Shown piece after piece: positions 51,937-60,426 of a stretch of 64,000 nt of DNA. Under the pieces are notes generated by a model. That model ran no database searches. It was not told where the DNA came from and saw only the letters and a list, made by a program, of their open reading frames with translations. The stretch spans positions 24,279 through 88,278 of the IMG/VR virus record IMGVR_UViG_3300028867_000005; one strand, written 5' to 3'. The stretch comes from a virus. The stretch's first letter is position 1; the number at the start of each line of letters is the position of its first letter. A program made the position numbers and the translations under genes.

Positions 51937-52790
51937 CACTTTCTCCAGGTCCAGGGCGGCAGGTCAAGGGGCATGGCTTCAGACTTCGTATAGTCGTACC
52001 AGTACCCCGACGCATCACATTCAGCTATCAGGTCGGCCAGGCGCTGGCACTCTGCGCGAGCCAGTTCAATATCATGTTGCTGTGCATAATAGATTCCGAT
52101 CTGAAAAGGCGGCTCTTTCTCCACAGCAAGAAAAACAAAATTCTCGGCCGTCCAGCCTACTGCCAGCTCCATCGTATCCAAATACCACGGAGGCTGAAGA
52201 TAATAGGTGTAGTTGGTGGCATCCAGAGCAAACCCGCGCGGGCTGGCGTCCTTTGTTGACTTCAAATCAATAATCAGCTCCCCGGATTCGATAATCTTGT
52301 CCGGCCGGCATTTGCGCAGAAGACCATTTTTCGGGTCATATCCGTAAAAGCTGTTTTCGATCATACCGCCATCGGCGCGCGCAAAATGGCGCGCTACCGG
52401 ATGCCGGTGAACAGCATCACGCATTTTCAGCAAGAGGTCATGCTCGCCAACATCGACCACCACTTTATGCTTGTTCTGCGCCATGAAATCGGCAAACTCC
52501 TGCTTGCCCACTTTGGTGCGCTTATTGATGCTGGTGGGTGCAATAACCACGGTACTGGACAGTAGGTCAGGCTCCAGCACAGCTGTGTGAAAAGCTGTAC
52601 CGAAGTTTTTATCGGAGGCCCCGTCTTCTTCTACTACCTCTTTTTTTTCCTCATCAGTTTTCCGGTAATGAAACCGGTAAAAGGCTGGCGATACGGCCAT
52701 CTTGTCCAGATGCGATTTTGATACACCGGGGCCATTGTGATAGTCGTCGTTCGATACGCCTGGGTAGTGACCAGGGATAAAGTCTTGCAT
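51936..52790 (-). CDS. RecE-like PD-(D/E)XK exonuclease
   Basis: 284 residues from ATG at 52790 with GGAGAG upstream. A longer open frame runs to 53264 but overlaps the divergent gene and is rejected. The opening DFIPGHYPGVSNDDYHNGPG, followed by VSKSHLDKMAVSP, is typical of the ExoVIII/RecE nuclease domain. The catalytic section has CRPDKIIESGELIIDLKSTK, with the Asp...Asp-x-Lys core, then YYLQPPWYLD. It resects double-stranded ends to feed strand annealing. First gene of the leftward operon. Confidence 0.85.
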   Translation of the reverse strand: MQDFIPGHYPGVSNDDYHNGPGVSKSHLDKMAVSPAFYRFHYRKTDEEKKEVVEEDGASDKNFGTAFHTAVLEPDLLSSTVVIAPTSINKRTKVGKQEFADFMAQNKHKVVVDVGEHDLLLKMRDAVHRHPVARHFARADGGMIENSFYGYDPKNGLLRKCRPDKIIESGELIIDLKSTKDASPRGFALDATNYTYYLQPPWYLDTMELAVGWTAENFVFLAVEKEPPFQIGIYYAQQHDIELARAECQRLADLIAECDASGYWYDYTKSEAMPLDLPPWTWRK

Positions 52791-52885
52791 GTGTTCTCTC
52801 CAGCGACTCCTGCCGCCTAGAGAATGCTGCCTCAAAAAAGAGGAAGGCGCAAGCCTGATTTGCTCAAAAATGACAAAATGTCGGC

Positions 52886-52916
52886 TTGACGGGATGCCAG
52901 ATGGGACGGCTATACT
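52886..52916 (+). promoter_or_regulatory. Putative rightward early promoter
   Basis: TTGACG (52886-52891), a 19-base spacer and TATACT (52911-52916). Both hexamers match the sigma70 consensus at five of six positions, though the spacer is long. It would drive the replication operon starting at 52944. Confidence 0.5.
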
Positions 52917-52920
52917 TACG

Positions 52921-52931
52921 CAAATTTGAGT
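52921..52931. promoter_or_regulatory. Candidate operator CAAATTTGAGT
   Basis: The 11-mer, with palindromic core CAAATTTG, covers the predicted transcription start just downstream of the -10 box. An identical copy lies in the other divergent control region at 4879-4889. Possible binding site for a phage regulator. Confidence 0.35.
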
Positions 52932-52943
52932 GACGAGGTAGCC

Positions 52944-53246
52944 GTGAGCGAGACAACAGTAATAGAGAAGCCCGAATCCCCGGACTTTGAGGCAGAGTTT
53001 CAGCAAGCCCTTGATGAGATTGAACGTAATCTGAAAGTGGCCGGCCGCTCCCTGTCCGAAGCCTGCGAGGCAGCCGGCGTAGCGCGGGCCACCCCTGATC
53101 GCTGGGCAGCCAAGCCCCCCAAGTCCGTAGAGCTGATCGCCGCTCTCCAGCGGGTGGCGCGTGGCTGGCGTGAAGAGGCAGAAGCGGCAAAGCTGAAAGA
53201 GCAGGCACAGGGCGGCGCCGGTGGCGCGCAAGGCGCTAATGGATGA
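52944..53246 (+). CDS. Small helix-turn-helix protein
   Basis: 100 residues. GTG at 52944 with GAGG seven bases upstream is preferred to TTG at 52926, which falls inside the operator-like site. Residues 35-60 (GRSLSEACEAAGVARATPDR) form a helix-turn-helix, followed by a helical, Gly/Ala-rich tail. First gene of the rightward early operon; a likely transcription regulator. ATGA overlap with the next gene. Confidence 0.65.
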   Translation: MSETTVIEKPESPDFEAEFQQALDEIERNLKVAGRSLSEACEAAGVARATPDRWAAKPPKSVELIAALQRVARGWREEAEAAKLKEQAQGGAGGAQGANG

Positions 53247-53473
53247 ACGCTGGCCGACCCCCACCGGCCGGCTTTCGCGTTGTCCTGAGCTTCATCGCTT
53301 CCTATGCAATCTGCCTTTTCGTGCAATGGGTAATCGATAAGGTTTTCGGGCTACCATTTGATTGGCGAGCCAACTTAATAATGGGCGTCGTGTTCACGAC
53401 AATAAATATTGGGCGCCCTCTCCTATTAACTTTTATTTTGTCCCTATTTGGGTATAGCGACAGGAGTAAGTAA
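53243..53473 (+). CDS. Two-helix membrane protein, DUF7220-like
   Basis: 76 residues with two transmembrane segments, about 12-35 (VVLSFIASYAICLFVQWVID) and 44-66. The FGLPFDWRANLIMGVVFTTI pattern with a following IGRPLLL resembles the small phage membrane family DUF7220. The function of that family is unknown; superinfection control or membrane remodelling are possible. Coupled on both sides. Confidence 0.6.
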   Translation: MNAGRPPPAGFRVVLSFIASYAICLFVQWVIDKVFGLPFDWRANLIMGVVFTTINIGRPLLLTFILSLFGYSDRSK

Positions 53474-53733
53474 TGCACCTTTTTCTTATCATTCTTTTGT
53501 GCATTGTCGGTGTGTATCTGCTGTTTGGATGCTTCGCCGGGCTGCATATGACTTTCAGCAAATCCCCAGCGGCTGCAGCTGCTCGTACCAGGATAGAACG
53601 CGATATTTCAGCCTCGGCCGGTAACAGCAAAATTACCTATTATGTCCTTTGGTTGCTTGCCTACGTCTATACCATTGTTGGTTCTGGCGCCATGGTGCTG
53701 CATATCGCTTTCAGCAAGCCAGCAGCAAAGTAA
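53473..53733 (+). CDS. Two-helix membrane protein
   Basis: 86 residues starting in an overlap with the previous stop (TAATG). Hydrophobic residues 2-25 (HLFLIILLCIVGVYLLFGCF) and about 55-78 are separated by a basic, Ala-rich loop. No family recognised. With its neighbour it makes a pair of inner-membrane peptides made early. Confidence 0.6.
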   Translation: MHLFLIILLCIVGVYLLFGCFAGLHMTFSKSPAAAAARTRIERDISASAGNSKITYYVLWLLAYVYTIVGSGAMVLHIAFSKPAAK

Positions 53734-53735
53734 TC

Positions 53736-55703
53736 ATGATATCGCTACGCCCGCATCAGGAAAAAGGCGTCAAGGAGATCCGCGCGAAGATGCTGGAGGG
53801 CTTTCGCGCCGTTCTTTATCAGTTAAGTACAGGTGCCGGCAAAACGTACCTTTTCAGTTTTATAACCGAAAAGGCGGCGAATAAAGGAAACTCGGTTTTT
53901 ATTATTGTTCATCGCAAGGAACTGCTAAAGCAGGCCAGCCGCAGCCTGGATAACCTGAAAGTATCTCACGGGCTAATCAGCCCTCACTTTACTCCTCGTC
54001 CGCGCGAGTTGGTGCAGGTAGCCAGTGTTGATACCTTATTGGCGCGTATTAAAAACGGCCAGCTGCCTTATAAGCCTGATTTACTGATCGTCGATGAGGC
54101 CCATCATTTTGTGGCGGGCAACAAGTGGGGGAAAGTTTACGATGCTCTTGGCGCTCCTGTTACGCTGGGAGTTACAGCTACCCCGGTACGATCTGACGGC
54201 AAGGGGCTTGGCATTCATGCTGATGGCCTGTTCGATACTATAATTCTAGGCCCCCCCATGCCGGAGCTCATTGAATTGGGCTTCTTAGTCAAGCCGGAAC
54301 TGTACGGGCCTCAGCACAATGTTGACCTGACTGGGGTAACCCTGAATGCCAACGGGGAATACAACTCTATCCAGCTCGCGCAGCGGATGGAGGGACAAAA
54401 GCAAATCGTCGGGGACGCCGTCGAGCGCTATAAAGAGGTGTGCCCTGGCGCAAAGACTATCGTTTTTGCTGCCAGCGTAAAGCACGCCAACGATATCGTT
54501 GATCGTTTTAACGCTGCCGGCTTCCGTTTCAAGCTCCTGGTCGGGGCTCCCGCTATGTCCGATGAGGCGCGTGATTCAGTAAACCGGGAATTGGCGTCTG
54601 GAGCAATACATGGGGCTGTCACCGTCGATCTGGTGTCAGAAGGTTATGACCTTCCTGATCTGGAGTGCGGCATTCTTCTTCGGCCTACACAGTCAGAAGG
54701 GCTTTTTCTCCAGCAGGTGGGCCGCATCATGCGCCCGAGTCCCGGCAAGACTGGCGCCTTTATTCTGGACCACGTTGGCAATATTGGCCTTGTCCGCGAT
54801 GACGTATTTATCAGCAATCACGGACTGCCCTGGGCCTATCGTGAATGGACCCTGGATGGACGCAAAAAGGGGCGTCGAAATAAGGACGCTGAAGATGAGG
54901 TAGAGGCGAACAAGCGGTGCCCCATCTGTTTCCGCATTCACCCTGTAACACAGGTTTTTTGTGGGAATATCCCTGCTGAAACGCCTGTGCCGGGCACAAA
55001 AAAGAAGTGCCCCGCCTGCTGGGCTCTCCGTCCCGTCGAAATGACTCTGTGTGATTGCGGGCATGTTTTCCGCATATCGCCATTTTCCGACGGGTGCGGT
55101 TATGAATGGGTGCCGACCGGGCGCTCCATAATGGAGGTCGAGGGCACTATCCAGAAAATGGATGTGACGGCCATCGAGGCGCAGGAAGAAGTAAACCGTC
55201 TCAGCCGGGCTGAGCGTGGACAAGCCAAGACCAAGGAAGAGTTGGCGGATTGGGCAAAGACCCAGCCCAATATAAAGAGCCCGACAAAATATGCTGAAAA
55301 CGTGCTCAAGGCCCGCGACGAGAAGGCAGAGAGAATTAAGCGCATAAAGCAGGCCCTGTCGGCTTCCAAGCAGCCCATCTGGTCGCCAGCAGGCTGGAAT
55401 GCCTTTGTTAGCGCTTCCGAGCTGGGCGAGCGCGCCATGCGGGTAGCAATGAACAGTGTCATGCGTACGGATGCCGCCGGGACCATGCTGCTTTATGTCC
55501 GGCCGGCCATGGAGAAGGATGCAATTAAGTACGTCACTGACCAGATAATCAAGCGCCTCCAGGATGTGCTGGTGCGCTGCAAGGTAGAGGTTATTTTGAA
55601 GGAATGCCTGGGGCAGACTCCCGCGGAGTACCAGGCGGCAAACAACACCATAAGTGCCCAGCCGTCTTTGCTTCAGGCGGCTGACGAGGCAATCAACTTT
55701 TAG
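53736..55703 (+). CDS. SF2 DEAD/DEAH helicase with zinc-ribbon insert
   Basis: 655 residues from ATG at 53736; the longer frame lies within the previous gene. Motif Q-like SLRPHQEKGV, Walker A TGAGKT (about 32-37), DEAH at 119-122, LGVTATPVR, then motif VI QQVGRIMRPSPGK (about 326). After the helicase core come several cysteine pairs (CPIC, CPAC, CDCG; about 390-440), a zinc-ribbon region. Similar helicases serve phage replication start or recombination. First replication enzyme of the rightward operon. Confidence 0.85.
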   Translation: MISLRPHQEKGVKEIRAKMLEGFRAVLYQLSTGAGKTYLFSFITEKAANKGNSVFIIVHRKELLKQASRSLDNLKVSHGLISPHFTPRPRELVQVASVDTLLARIKNGQLPYKPDLLIVDEAHHFVAGNKWGKVYDALGAPVTLGVTATPVRSDGKGLGIHADGLFDTIILGPPMPELIELGFLVKPELYGPQHNVDLTGVTLNANGEYNSIQLAQRMEGQKQIVGDAVERYKEVCPGAKTIVFAASVKHANDIVDRFNAAGFRFKLLVGAPAMSDEARDSVNRELASGAIHGAVTVDLVSEGYDLPDLECGILLRPTQSEGLFLQQVGRIMRPSPGKTGAFILDHVGNIGLVRDDVFISNHGLPWAYREWTLDGRKKGRRNKDAEDEVEANKRCPICFRIHPVTQVFCGNIPAETPVPGTKKKCPACWALRPVEMTLCDCGHVFRISPFSDGCGYEWVPTGRSIMEVEGTIQKMDVTAIEAQEEVNRLSRAERGQAKTKEELADWAKTQPNIKSPTKYAENVLKARDEKAERIKRIKQALSASKQPIWSPAGWNAFVSASELGERAMRVAMNSVMRTDAAGTMLLYVRPAMEKDAIKYVTDQIIKRLQDVLVRCKVEVILKECLGQTPAEYQAANNTISAQPSLLQAADEAINF

Positions 55704-55712
55704 GGGTAGGAC

Positions 55713-56186
55713 ATGCGCGGCGTAAACAAGGTGATTTTGGTTGGCACGCTCGGGAAAGATCCTGAAGTGAAGTTTCTCCCGAACGGCAATGCCGTGTGCA
55801 ATTTCTCCATGGCGACCAGCGAGGCCTGGCGCGACAAGAACAGCGGTGAAATGCAGGAGGCTACCGAGTGGCATAATATTGTCATGTTCGGCAAGGTGGC
55901 AGAGATTGCCGGCGAATATCTGCGCAAAGGCTCCAAGGTCTACATCGAGGGCAAACTCAAGACCAGGAGCTGGGATGACCAGGCCACCGGCCAGAAGCGC
56001 TACAAGACCGAAGTGCAGGCGGACCAGCTCCAGATGCTGGACAACAAGGCCGCCGATGGCGGTGGTGGCGGCCAGCAGCAGGCCGCTCCTGCCCAGCGCC
56101 AGCAGGCGGCGAACCGCCAGGCTGCGGCGTCCAAGGATGAAATGCCGCCGCGCGAACAGCAGTTCAGTGATGATATTCCTTTTTGA
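55713..56186 (+). CDS. ssb: Single-stranded DNA-binding protein
   Basis: 157 residues. An OB-fold opens [20 protein letters not shown], with the later [20 protein letters not shown] and [17 protein letters not shown] strands. A Gln/Ala/Gly-rich linker leads to the acidic tip DDIPF, which docks partner enzymes. It protects single strands at the fork and in recombination. A 14-bp part of its 3' end is duplicated directly downstream. Confidence 0.95.
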   Translation: MRGVNKVILVGTLGKDPEVKFLPNGNAVCNFSMATSEAWRDKNSGEMQEATEWHNIVMFGKVAEIAGEYLRKGSKVYIEGKLKTRSWDDQATGQKRYKTEVQADQLQMLDNKAADGGGGGQQQAAPAQRQQAANRQAAASKDEMPPREQQFSDDIPF

Positions 56187-56202
56187 TTTGATATTCCTTT
56201 TT
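56171..56202 (+). repeat. 14-bp direct repeat at end of ssb
   Basis: TGATATTCCTTTTT occurs at 56171-56184, covering the last ssb codons and stop, and again at 56189-56202. The second copy begins the AT-rich segment carrying the HNH gene, so it may mark an insertion junction. Confidence 0.8.
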
Positions 56203-56236
56203 ATTATGGTTATCCTTTATTTTTTAGGAGATAGCC

Positions 56237-56665
56237 ATGAAATTTTGTAATACCTGTGGAACTGAAAAAGCAGAATCAGAATTCCATATACGAAAGGCAT
56301 CTGTTGATGGTCTTTGCGCAAAATGCAAATCGTGTATGACTGATTATGATAAAAAAAGAAGTGGAGACAAAAATAGAGTTGCCAAGCGTAAGGAATATTC
56401 GCTGAGTATTGTCGGTATTGCTGCTGGAAAAAAAGCAAAAGAAAAATATATAGAAAAAAACCCAACGAAAAGAAAGGCTCATATTTTGGTTGGTAATGCA
56501 ATACGTGATAAGAAGCTTTTTAAGGAGCCATGCGAGGTTTGCTTTACAGAAGAAAATATTTGTGCTCATCACGATGACTACGCCAAACCATTGAATGTCC
56601 GCTGGTTATGCGCCCTTCATCACTCGCAATGGCATCAAGAGCATGGGGAATCGCTTAATCCCTAA
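56237..56665 (+). CDS. HNH-like zinc endonuclease, probable insertion
   Basis: 142 residues, TAGGAG ribosome site. N-terminal CNTCG...CAKCKSC zinc finger (about 4-33), basic middle, then CEVCFTEENICAHHDDYAKP with WLCALHHSQWH, the pattern of phage HNH-type free-standing endonucleases. The DNA is far more AT-rich than both neighbours, which suggests acquisition from elsewhere. An intrinsic terminator follows. Whether it cuts DNA is inferred from the motif. Confidence 0.75.
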   Translation: MKFCNTCGTEKAESEFHIRKASVDGLCAKCKSCMTDYDKKRSGDKNRVAKRKEYSLSIVGIAAGKKAKEKYIEKNPTKRKAHILVGNAIRDKKLFKEPCEVCFTEENICAHHDDYAKPLNVRWLCALHHSQWHQEHGESLNP

Positions 56666-56722
56666 TATTTTGACAAAAGCCGGTCGGGACAGCACTATCA
56701 GGTTTCTTACCTTGTGGTTGCT

Positions 56723-56760
56723 ATCCCCGCCCGAATTTTCGGAATCAGCGGGGATTTTTT
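56723..56760 (+). terminator. Intrinsic terminator after HNH gene
   Basis: ATCCCCGC (56723-56730) pairs with GCGGGGAT (56748-56755), with an inner CCGA/TCGG extension, followed by a T-run to 56760. Confidence 0.85.
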
Positions 56761-56796
56761 ATGGACGCCATTTCATACCGTAACGAAGAGGGCCTG

Positions 56797-57054
56797 ATGT
56801 ATACCAAGGTGGTGTACGAGAAAGGCCGCTGCGTCTCGTCCTGCAGCCGGTACTTTATGGAGGGCTGCCTTGCCCGCCACCTGCTCGACAACATGACTCG
56901 TGATGAGCGCCGGGCATGGGTGGAAATGTGGGGTGCCCGGCAGAAACACCTGAGTCATGATGAGCGCCAGACTGCCATGCAGCACATCCGGGATACCGTG
57001 ATTGAAGAGTGGAATTTCAGGAAGTCCCAGCAGACACAGGCGGATGCAGCATGA
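56797..57054 (+). CDS. Small hypothetical replication-region protein
   Basis: 85 residues. ATG at 56797 with GAGGG four bases upstream is preferred to ATG at 56761, which abuts the terminator T-run. The pattern YTKVVYEKGRCVSSCSRYFM then LARHLLDNMTRDERRAWVEM recurs in phage hypothetical proteins near replication genes. Helical C-terminus. ATGA overlap with the nuclease gene. Confidence 0.6.
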   Translation: MYTKVVYEKGRCVSSCSRYFMEGCLARHLLDNMTRDERRAWVEMWGARQKHLSHDERQTAMQHIRDTVIEEWNFRKSQQTQADAA

Positions 57055-57467
57055 GAGAGAGCAGCGTCAGCAAAAAACTAATGCTGTTCCTGAGCCGCGC
57101 CGGTGCGGTCCTATTCAGAAACAATGTCGGCAAGAGCTGGATCAGCTCTAACTTTGTTGAGCTGGGTAACGGTGATGTGCTGGTGAAAAATGCTCGCCGC
57201 TTCCATTCCGGGCTTGTGGACGGGTCGCTTGATCTGGTCGGTTGGTACTCCATTATCATCACCCCGGACATGGTGGGCAGCAAGGTTGCGGTTTTCACGG
57301 CCATTGACTCGAAGCACAGTAATGGTGGTGACCGCAAGAAAGAGAATCAGCTCAATTTTATCTACCAGGTCAATGATGCTGGTGGGATAGCAGGTTTTGC
57401 GTCCTCCGAAGAAGAGGCTATGCAGGTGCTGGAGCGCGGTGTTTCGCGGCTCCGTACCAACGGTTGA
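57051..57467 (+). CDS. VRR-NUC type nuclease
   Basis: 138 residues from ATG at 57051, coupled to the gene before. GAVLFRNNVGKSW, then FHSGLVDGSLDLVGWYSIII, a VFTAIDSKHSNGG catalytic strand (Asp-x-Lys in place of the usual Glu-x-Lys), KKENQLNFIYQVNDAGGIAG and a final EEEA follow the VRR-NUC plan. Such small nucleases resolve or nick branched DNA and often adjoin phage helicase and primase genes. Confidence 0.8.
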   Translation: MRESSVSKKLMLFLSRAGAVLFRNNVGKSWISSNFVELGNGDVLVKNARRFHSGLVDGSLDLVGWYSIIITPDMVGSKVAVFTAIDSKHSNGGDRKKENQLNFIYQVNDAGGIAGFASSEEEAMQVLERGVSRLRTNG

Positions 57468-57497
57468 TGTGTCGGCTAGGTCTGGCCGCCGAACGAT

Positions 57498-57557
57498 CCC
57501 CCAAGTGATCCGCCGACGCATCATTCAATACTTGGGATAATAAGAGCCACTTGGGGG
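57498..57557 (+). promoter_or_regulatory. Leader hairpin covering the primase ribosome site; ACTTGGG repeats
   Basis: CCCCCAAGTG (57498-57507) and CACTTGGGGG (57548-57557) are perfect ten-base complements. The second arm contains the GGGGG ribosome site, five bases before the primase ATG. A third ACTTGGG lies at 57530-57536. In RNA the stem would hide the ribosome site; in DNA the three copies could be protein sites. Confidence 0.55.
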
Positions 57558-57561
57558 CCCA

Positions 57562-60426
57562 ATGAGTAATGAACTGCCAAAAACGTCGCAACAGGATATT
57601 GACCGTGCAAACGCCAATATCCTCGAAGTGGTCGGCGAGTTTATTGACCTGAAAAAACAGGGTGCAGAGTGGGTAGCCTGCTGCCCGTTCCACAATGAAA
57701 AGTCGCCATCGTTCAAGGTTAATCAGAACAAAGAAATGTATTACTGCTTTGGCTGTGGCGCCAGCGGTGATGCCGTCTCGTTCGTGATGGAGTTCAAGGG
57801 CTTCAATTTTCCTGACTCGGTGCGCTACATCAATGGCGAGCCCACGAAGGCCAATATCGTCCGTCCGCCGGCCGACCAGCGCCCATCTTTTGCGCAGCAG
57901 CGCCAGCAAGCACGCCAGTTCGAGCTGATTATTCCGGTACCTGATCATGCTGAGCCTCCGCCCTCTGTTCACTCAAGGCATGGCAAGCTTACTTCCATGT
58001 GGCCTATCCGTATGCCGGATGGCGAACATATCTACGGTTATGTCGTGCGTTTCGATATCCTCCGCCGTGACCCGGAAACCGGTGAAATGCGTCCAGGCAA
58101 GGAAGTGCTGCCGCTGACCTACTCGGTTGATACGGAAACCGGTGAAGAGGGCTGGCGCTGGGCGGCGCTGCCGAAGCCGCGGCCTATATATGGCCTTGAG
58201 CAGTTGGCTACCCCTGGCATGGTTGTGATGGTGGAGGGTGAGAAGACCGTCGACGCAGCGCGCCGGCTCCTGCCACAGTTCCAGGTAATCAGCTACCTGG
58301 GTGGAGGCAAGGCCATCGAGCATACCGACTGGCTTCCGCTGAAGGGTCGCAAGGTGCTGATCATCCGCGATGCCGACCAGGAGGGCTATGTCACCACGTA
58401 CGGCCGGCTGGGCGAGGATGGCGAGCTGGAGCGGCGTGGCCTGGTGCATATCCTGCTCGAGCAGGGTTGCATCGTGAAGTGCTCGGAGCCGCCGGCCGAC
58501 TACCCCAGGGGCTGGGATCTCGCCGACGCTGAGACTGACGGCTGGACACCTGACGACGTGCTGGCATGGGTCAAAAAGCATATGACGGACCCGCTTCCGC
58601 CATCACCCCCGAAGAAAAAAGCATCGGTCGATAATGAGCAGGTACCGGAGCCTGACGCGCACGACGAAATGATGGCCGACCGCTTTGCAGATGAAGAGGA
58701 CGGCGAGCAAGAGGTAATGCTTGATCAGTCTGATCTGCCACCCCAGCCGAAAAGCACGGCAGGCATTGACGGCCACAATCAGCCATGGGATTTCCTGGGC
58801 TATGACCGGGACTACTACTTTATCTACCACCACGGTAAAAAGCAGATCCTGACGCTTACCGTCGGCAGTTTTGGAAAGAATGGCCTTATTACCCTGGCGC
58901 CGCTCAACTGGTGGGAAAAAAGCGATTTCATGGCGAACAAGAAAAAGCCTGAAATTGACACAGATGCTGCGCTCGATTGGATTGTGCAGGCCTGCATTGC
59001 CAAGGGCGTATTTGATCCATCATGCGTGCGTGGCCGTGGGGCCTGGGAAGACGAAGAACGGCTGGTGTTCCACCTGGGCGACCGCCTGTGGGTGGATGGC
59101 AAGATAACGAACCTGGAGGAAATTAACTCGAAGTTCGTTTATGAGCGCAAATTCAGGATGCCCACGCTACCTGAAACAGCGCTGACTACAGCCGAGGGCC
59201 AGCACATACTGGAAATCTGCCGCAAGTTCCGCTGGAGTATGCCGGCCAGTGGTGCCTTGCTGGCAGGCTGGATGGCGCTGGCGCCGATTTGCGGGGCATT
59301 GGCGTGGCGTCCGCACATTTGGGTTACCGGTGGCGCCGGCTCAGGCAAGAGCACCATCATGGAGTTCCTGCACTGGCTTATGAATGGCATGGATAAGTAT
59401 GCCCAGGGCAACAGCTCCGAGGCCGGTATCCGCCAGAAGCTGGCGGGTGACGCAATCCCTGTGCTGTTCGATGAGTCGGAGTCGAATACCGAAAAGGACG
59501 CGAACCGGATGCAGAGCGTGCTTTCGCTTATCCGCCAGTCCAGCTCCGACAGCGCGGCAGAGACATTCAAGGGTACGCAGTTTGGCAATGCCGTCAGCTA
59601 TCACGTTCGCTCCATGTTTTGCCTGAGCTCGATCCAGGTGGCGCTTACCCAGCAGGCCGACGTTGAGCGCTTGTCTGTCCTGCGCCTGCGGCCGAAGCGC
59701 GACAAGGCGCCCAAGGCATCGAAGGCTGACGAGTGGATAAAGCTGCGCGACTCCATATATGCACTGCAAACTGACAAGACAGTACCTGGCCGGCTCTTTT
59801 TGCGCTCTCTGAAATTGATCCCGATCATCCGGGTCAACATAGAGCTTTTTTCCCATGTCTGCACGAAGCGCTTTGGTACTCGGCGCGAGGGTGACCAGTA
59901 TGGCGCCCTGCTGGCCGGCTGCTGGTCGCTGGTATCAAATGAGCTGGTGACAGAGCAGCAGGCTGAAGAGTTGGTGAACACGTTCAACTGGGACGAGTTC
60001 ACAGAGAATTCAGAGACGGAGGAAAGTGAGAAGGCATTGAGCGCGCTCATGGAAGCCCACCTGCGCATAGGTAACCTGACCCTGACGGTCTTTGAAGTGA
60101 TTACCATGGCCAGCAACGCGGTGCAGGGCGGCAATCCGCCACTGACCACCGATGAGGCCGGCCGGGTGCTGCGGCGGTATGGCATGGCTATCCGCGGGGC
60201 CGATCTGCTGCTGGCCAACACCAGCATGGCGCTTCAGCACCTGATGGAGAATACCCCGTTCGGTGCGGATCTCCGCGGCCAGCTGAGGCGCCTTCCTGGC
60301 GCCGCCTCCAATGACAATAAAACGGTGAAGTTCAACGGTGTCGGCAGCAAGGTAATGTCCCTGCCGCTCGAGCTGATCATTTCCGACTATCAGCCGCGGC
60401 TTGTGGCTGATGATTCTCCAATCTGA
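57562..60426 (+). CDS. Primase-helicase fusion
   Basis: 954 residues. CHC2-type zinc finger (Cys41, His44, Cys62, Cys65) in CCPFHNEKSPSF...YYCFGC. A TOPRIM-like domain follows with VVMVEGEKTVDAARR (about 220) and LIIRDADQEG (about 266). An acidic linker precedes a helicase domain with Walker A GGAGSGKST (about 590) and Walker B PVLFDESE. It should make primers and unwind DNA at the fork. The 3' end overlaps the convergent regulator gene by 37 bases. Confidence 0.9.
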   Translation: MSNELPKTSQQDIDRANANILEVVGEFIDLKKQGAEWVACCPFHNEKSPSFKVNQNKEMYYCFGCGASGDAVSFVMEFKGFNFPDSVRYINGEPTKANIVRPPADQRPSFAQQRQQARQFELIIPVPDHAEPPPSVHSRHGKLTSMWPIRMPDGEHIYGYVVRFDILRRDPETGEMRPGKEVLPLTYSVDTETGEEGWRWAALPKPRPIYGLEQLATPGMVVMVEGEKTVDAARRLLPQFQVISYLGGGKAIEHTDWLPLKGRKVLIIRDADQEGYVTTYGRLGEDGELERRGLVHILLEQGCIVKCSEPPADYPRGWDLADAETDGWTPDDVLAWVKKHMTDPLPPSPPKKKASVDNEQVPEPDAHDEMMADRFADEEDGEQEVMLDQSDLPPQPKSTAGIDGHNQPWDFLGYDRDYYFIYHHGKKQILTLTVGSFGKNGLITLAPLNWWEKSDFMANKKKPEIDTDAALDWIVQACIAKGVFDPSCVRGRGAWEDEERLVFHLGDRLWVDGKITNLEEINSKFVYERKFRMPTLPETALTTAEGQHILEICRKFRWSMPASGALLAGWMALAPICGALAWRPHIWVTGGAGSGKSTIMEFLHWLMNGMDKYAQGNSSEAGIRQKLAGDAIPVLFDESESNTEKDANRMQSVLSLIRQSSSDSAAETFKGTQFGNAVSYHVRSMFCLSSIQVALTQQADVERLSVLRLRPKRDKAPKASKADEWIKLRDSIYALQTDKTVPGRLFLRSLKLIPIIRVNIELFSHVCTKRFGTRREGDQYGALLAGCWSLVSNELVTEQQAEELVNTFNWDEFTENSETEESEKALSALMEAHLRIGNLTLTVFEVITMASNAVQGGNPPLTTDEAGRVLRRYGMAIRGADLLLANTSMALQHLMENTPFGADLRGQLRRLPGAASNDNKTVKFNGVGSKVMSLPLELIISDYQPRLVADDSPI

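Noticed and set aside
52801-52860. Leftward promoter or terminator at CCTCAAAAAAGAGG
   Set aside because: Only four-base arms around an A-run, and no convincing -10 and -35 pair on the minus strand.
52791-53264. N-terminal extension of the exonuclease frame
   Set aside because: It would overlap the divergent promoter and helix-turn-helix gene. The RecE-like family start and the GGAGAG site support 52790.
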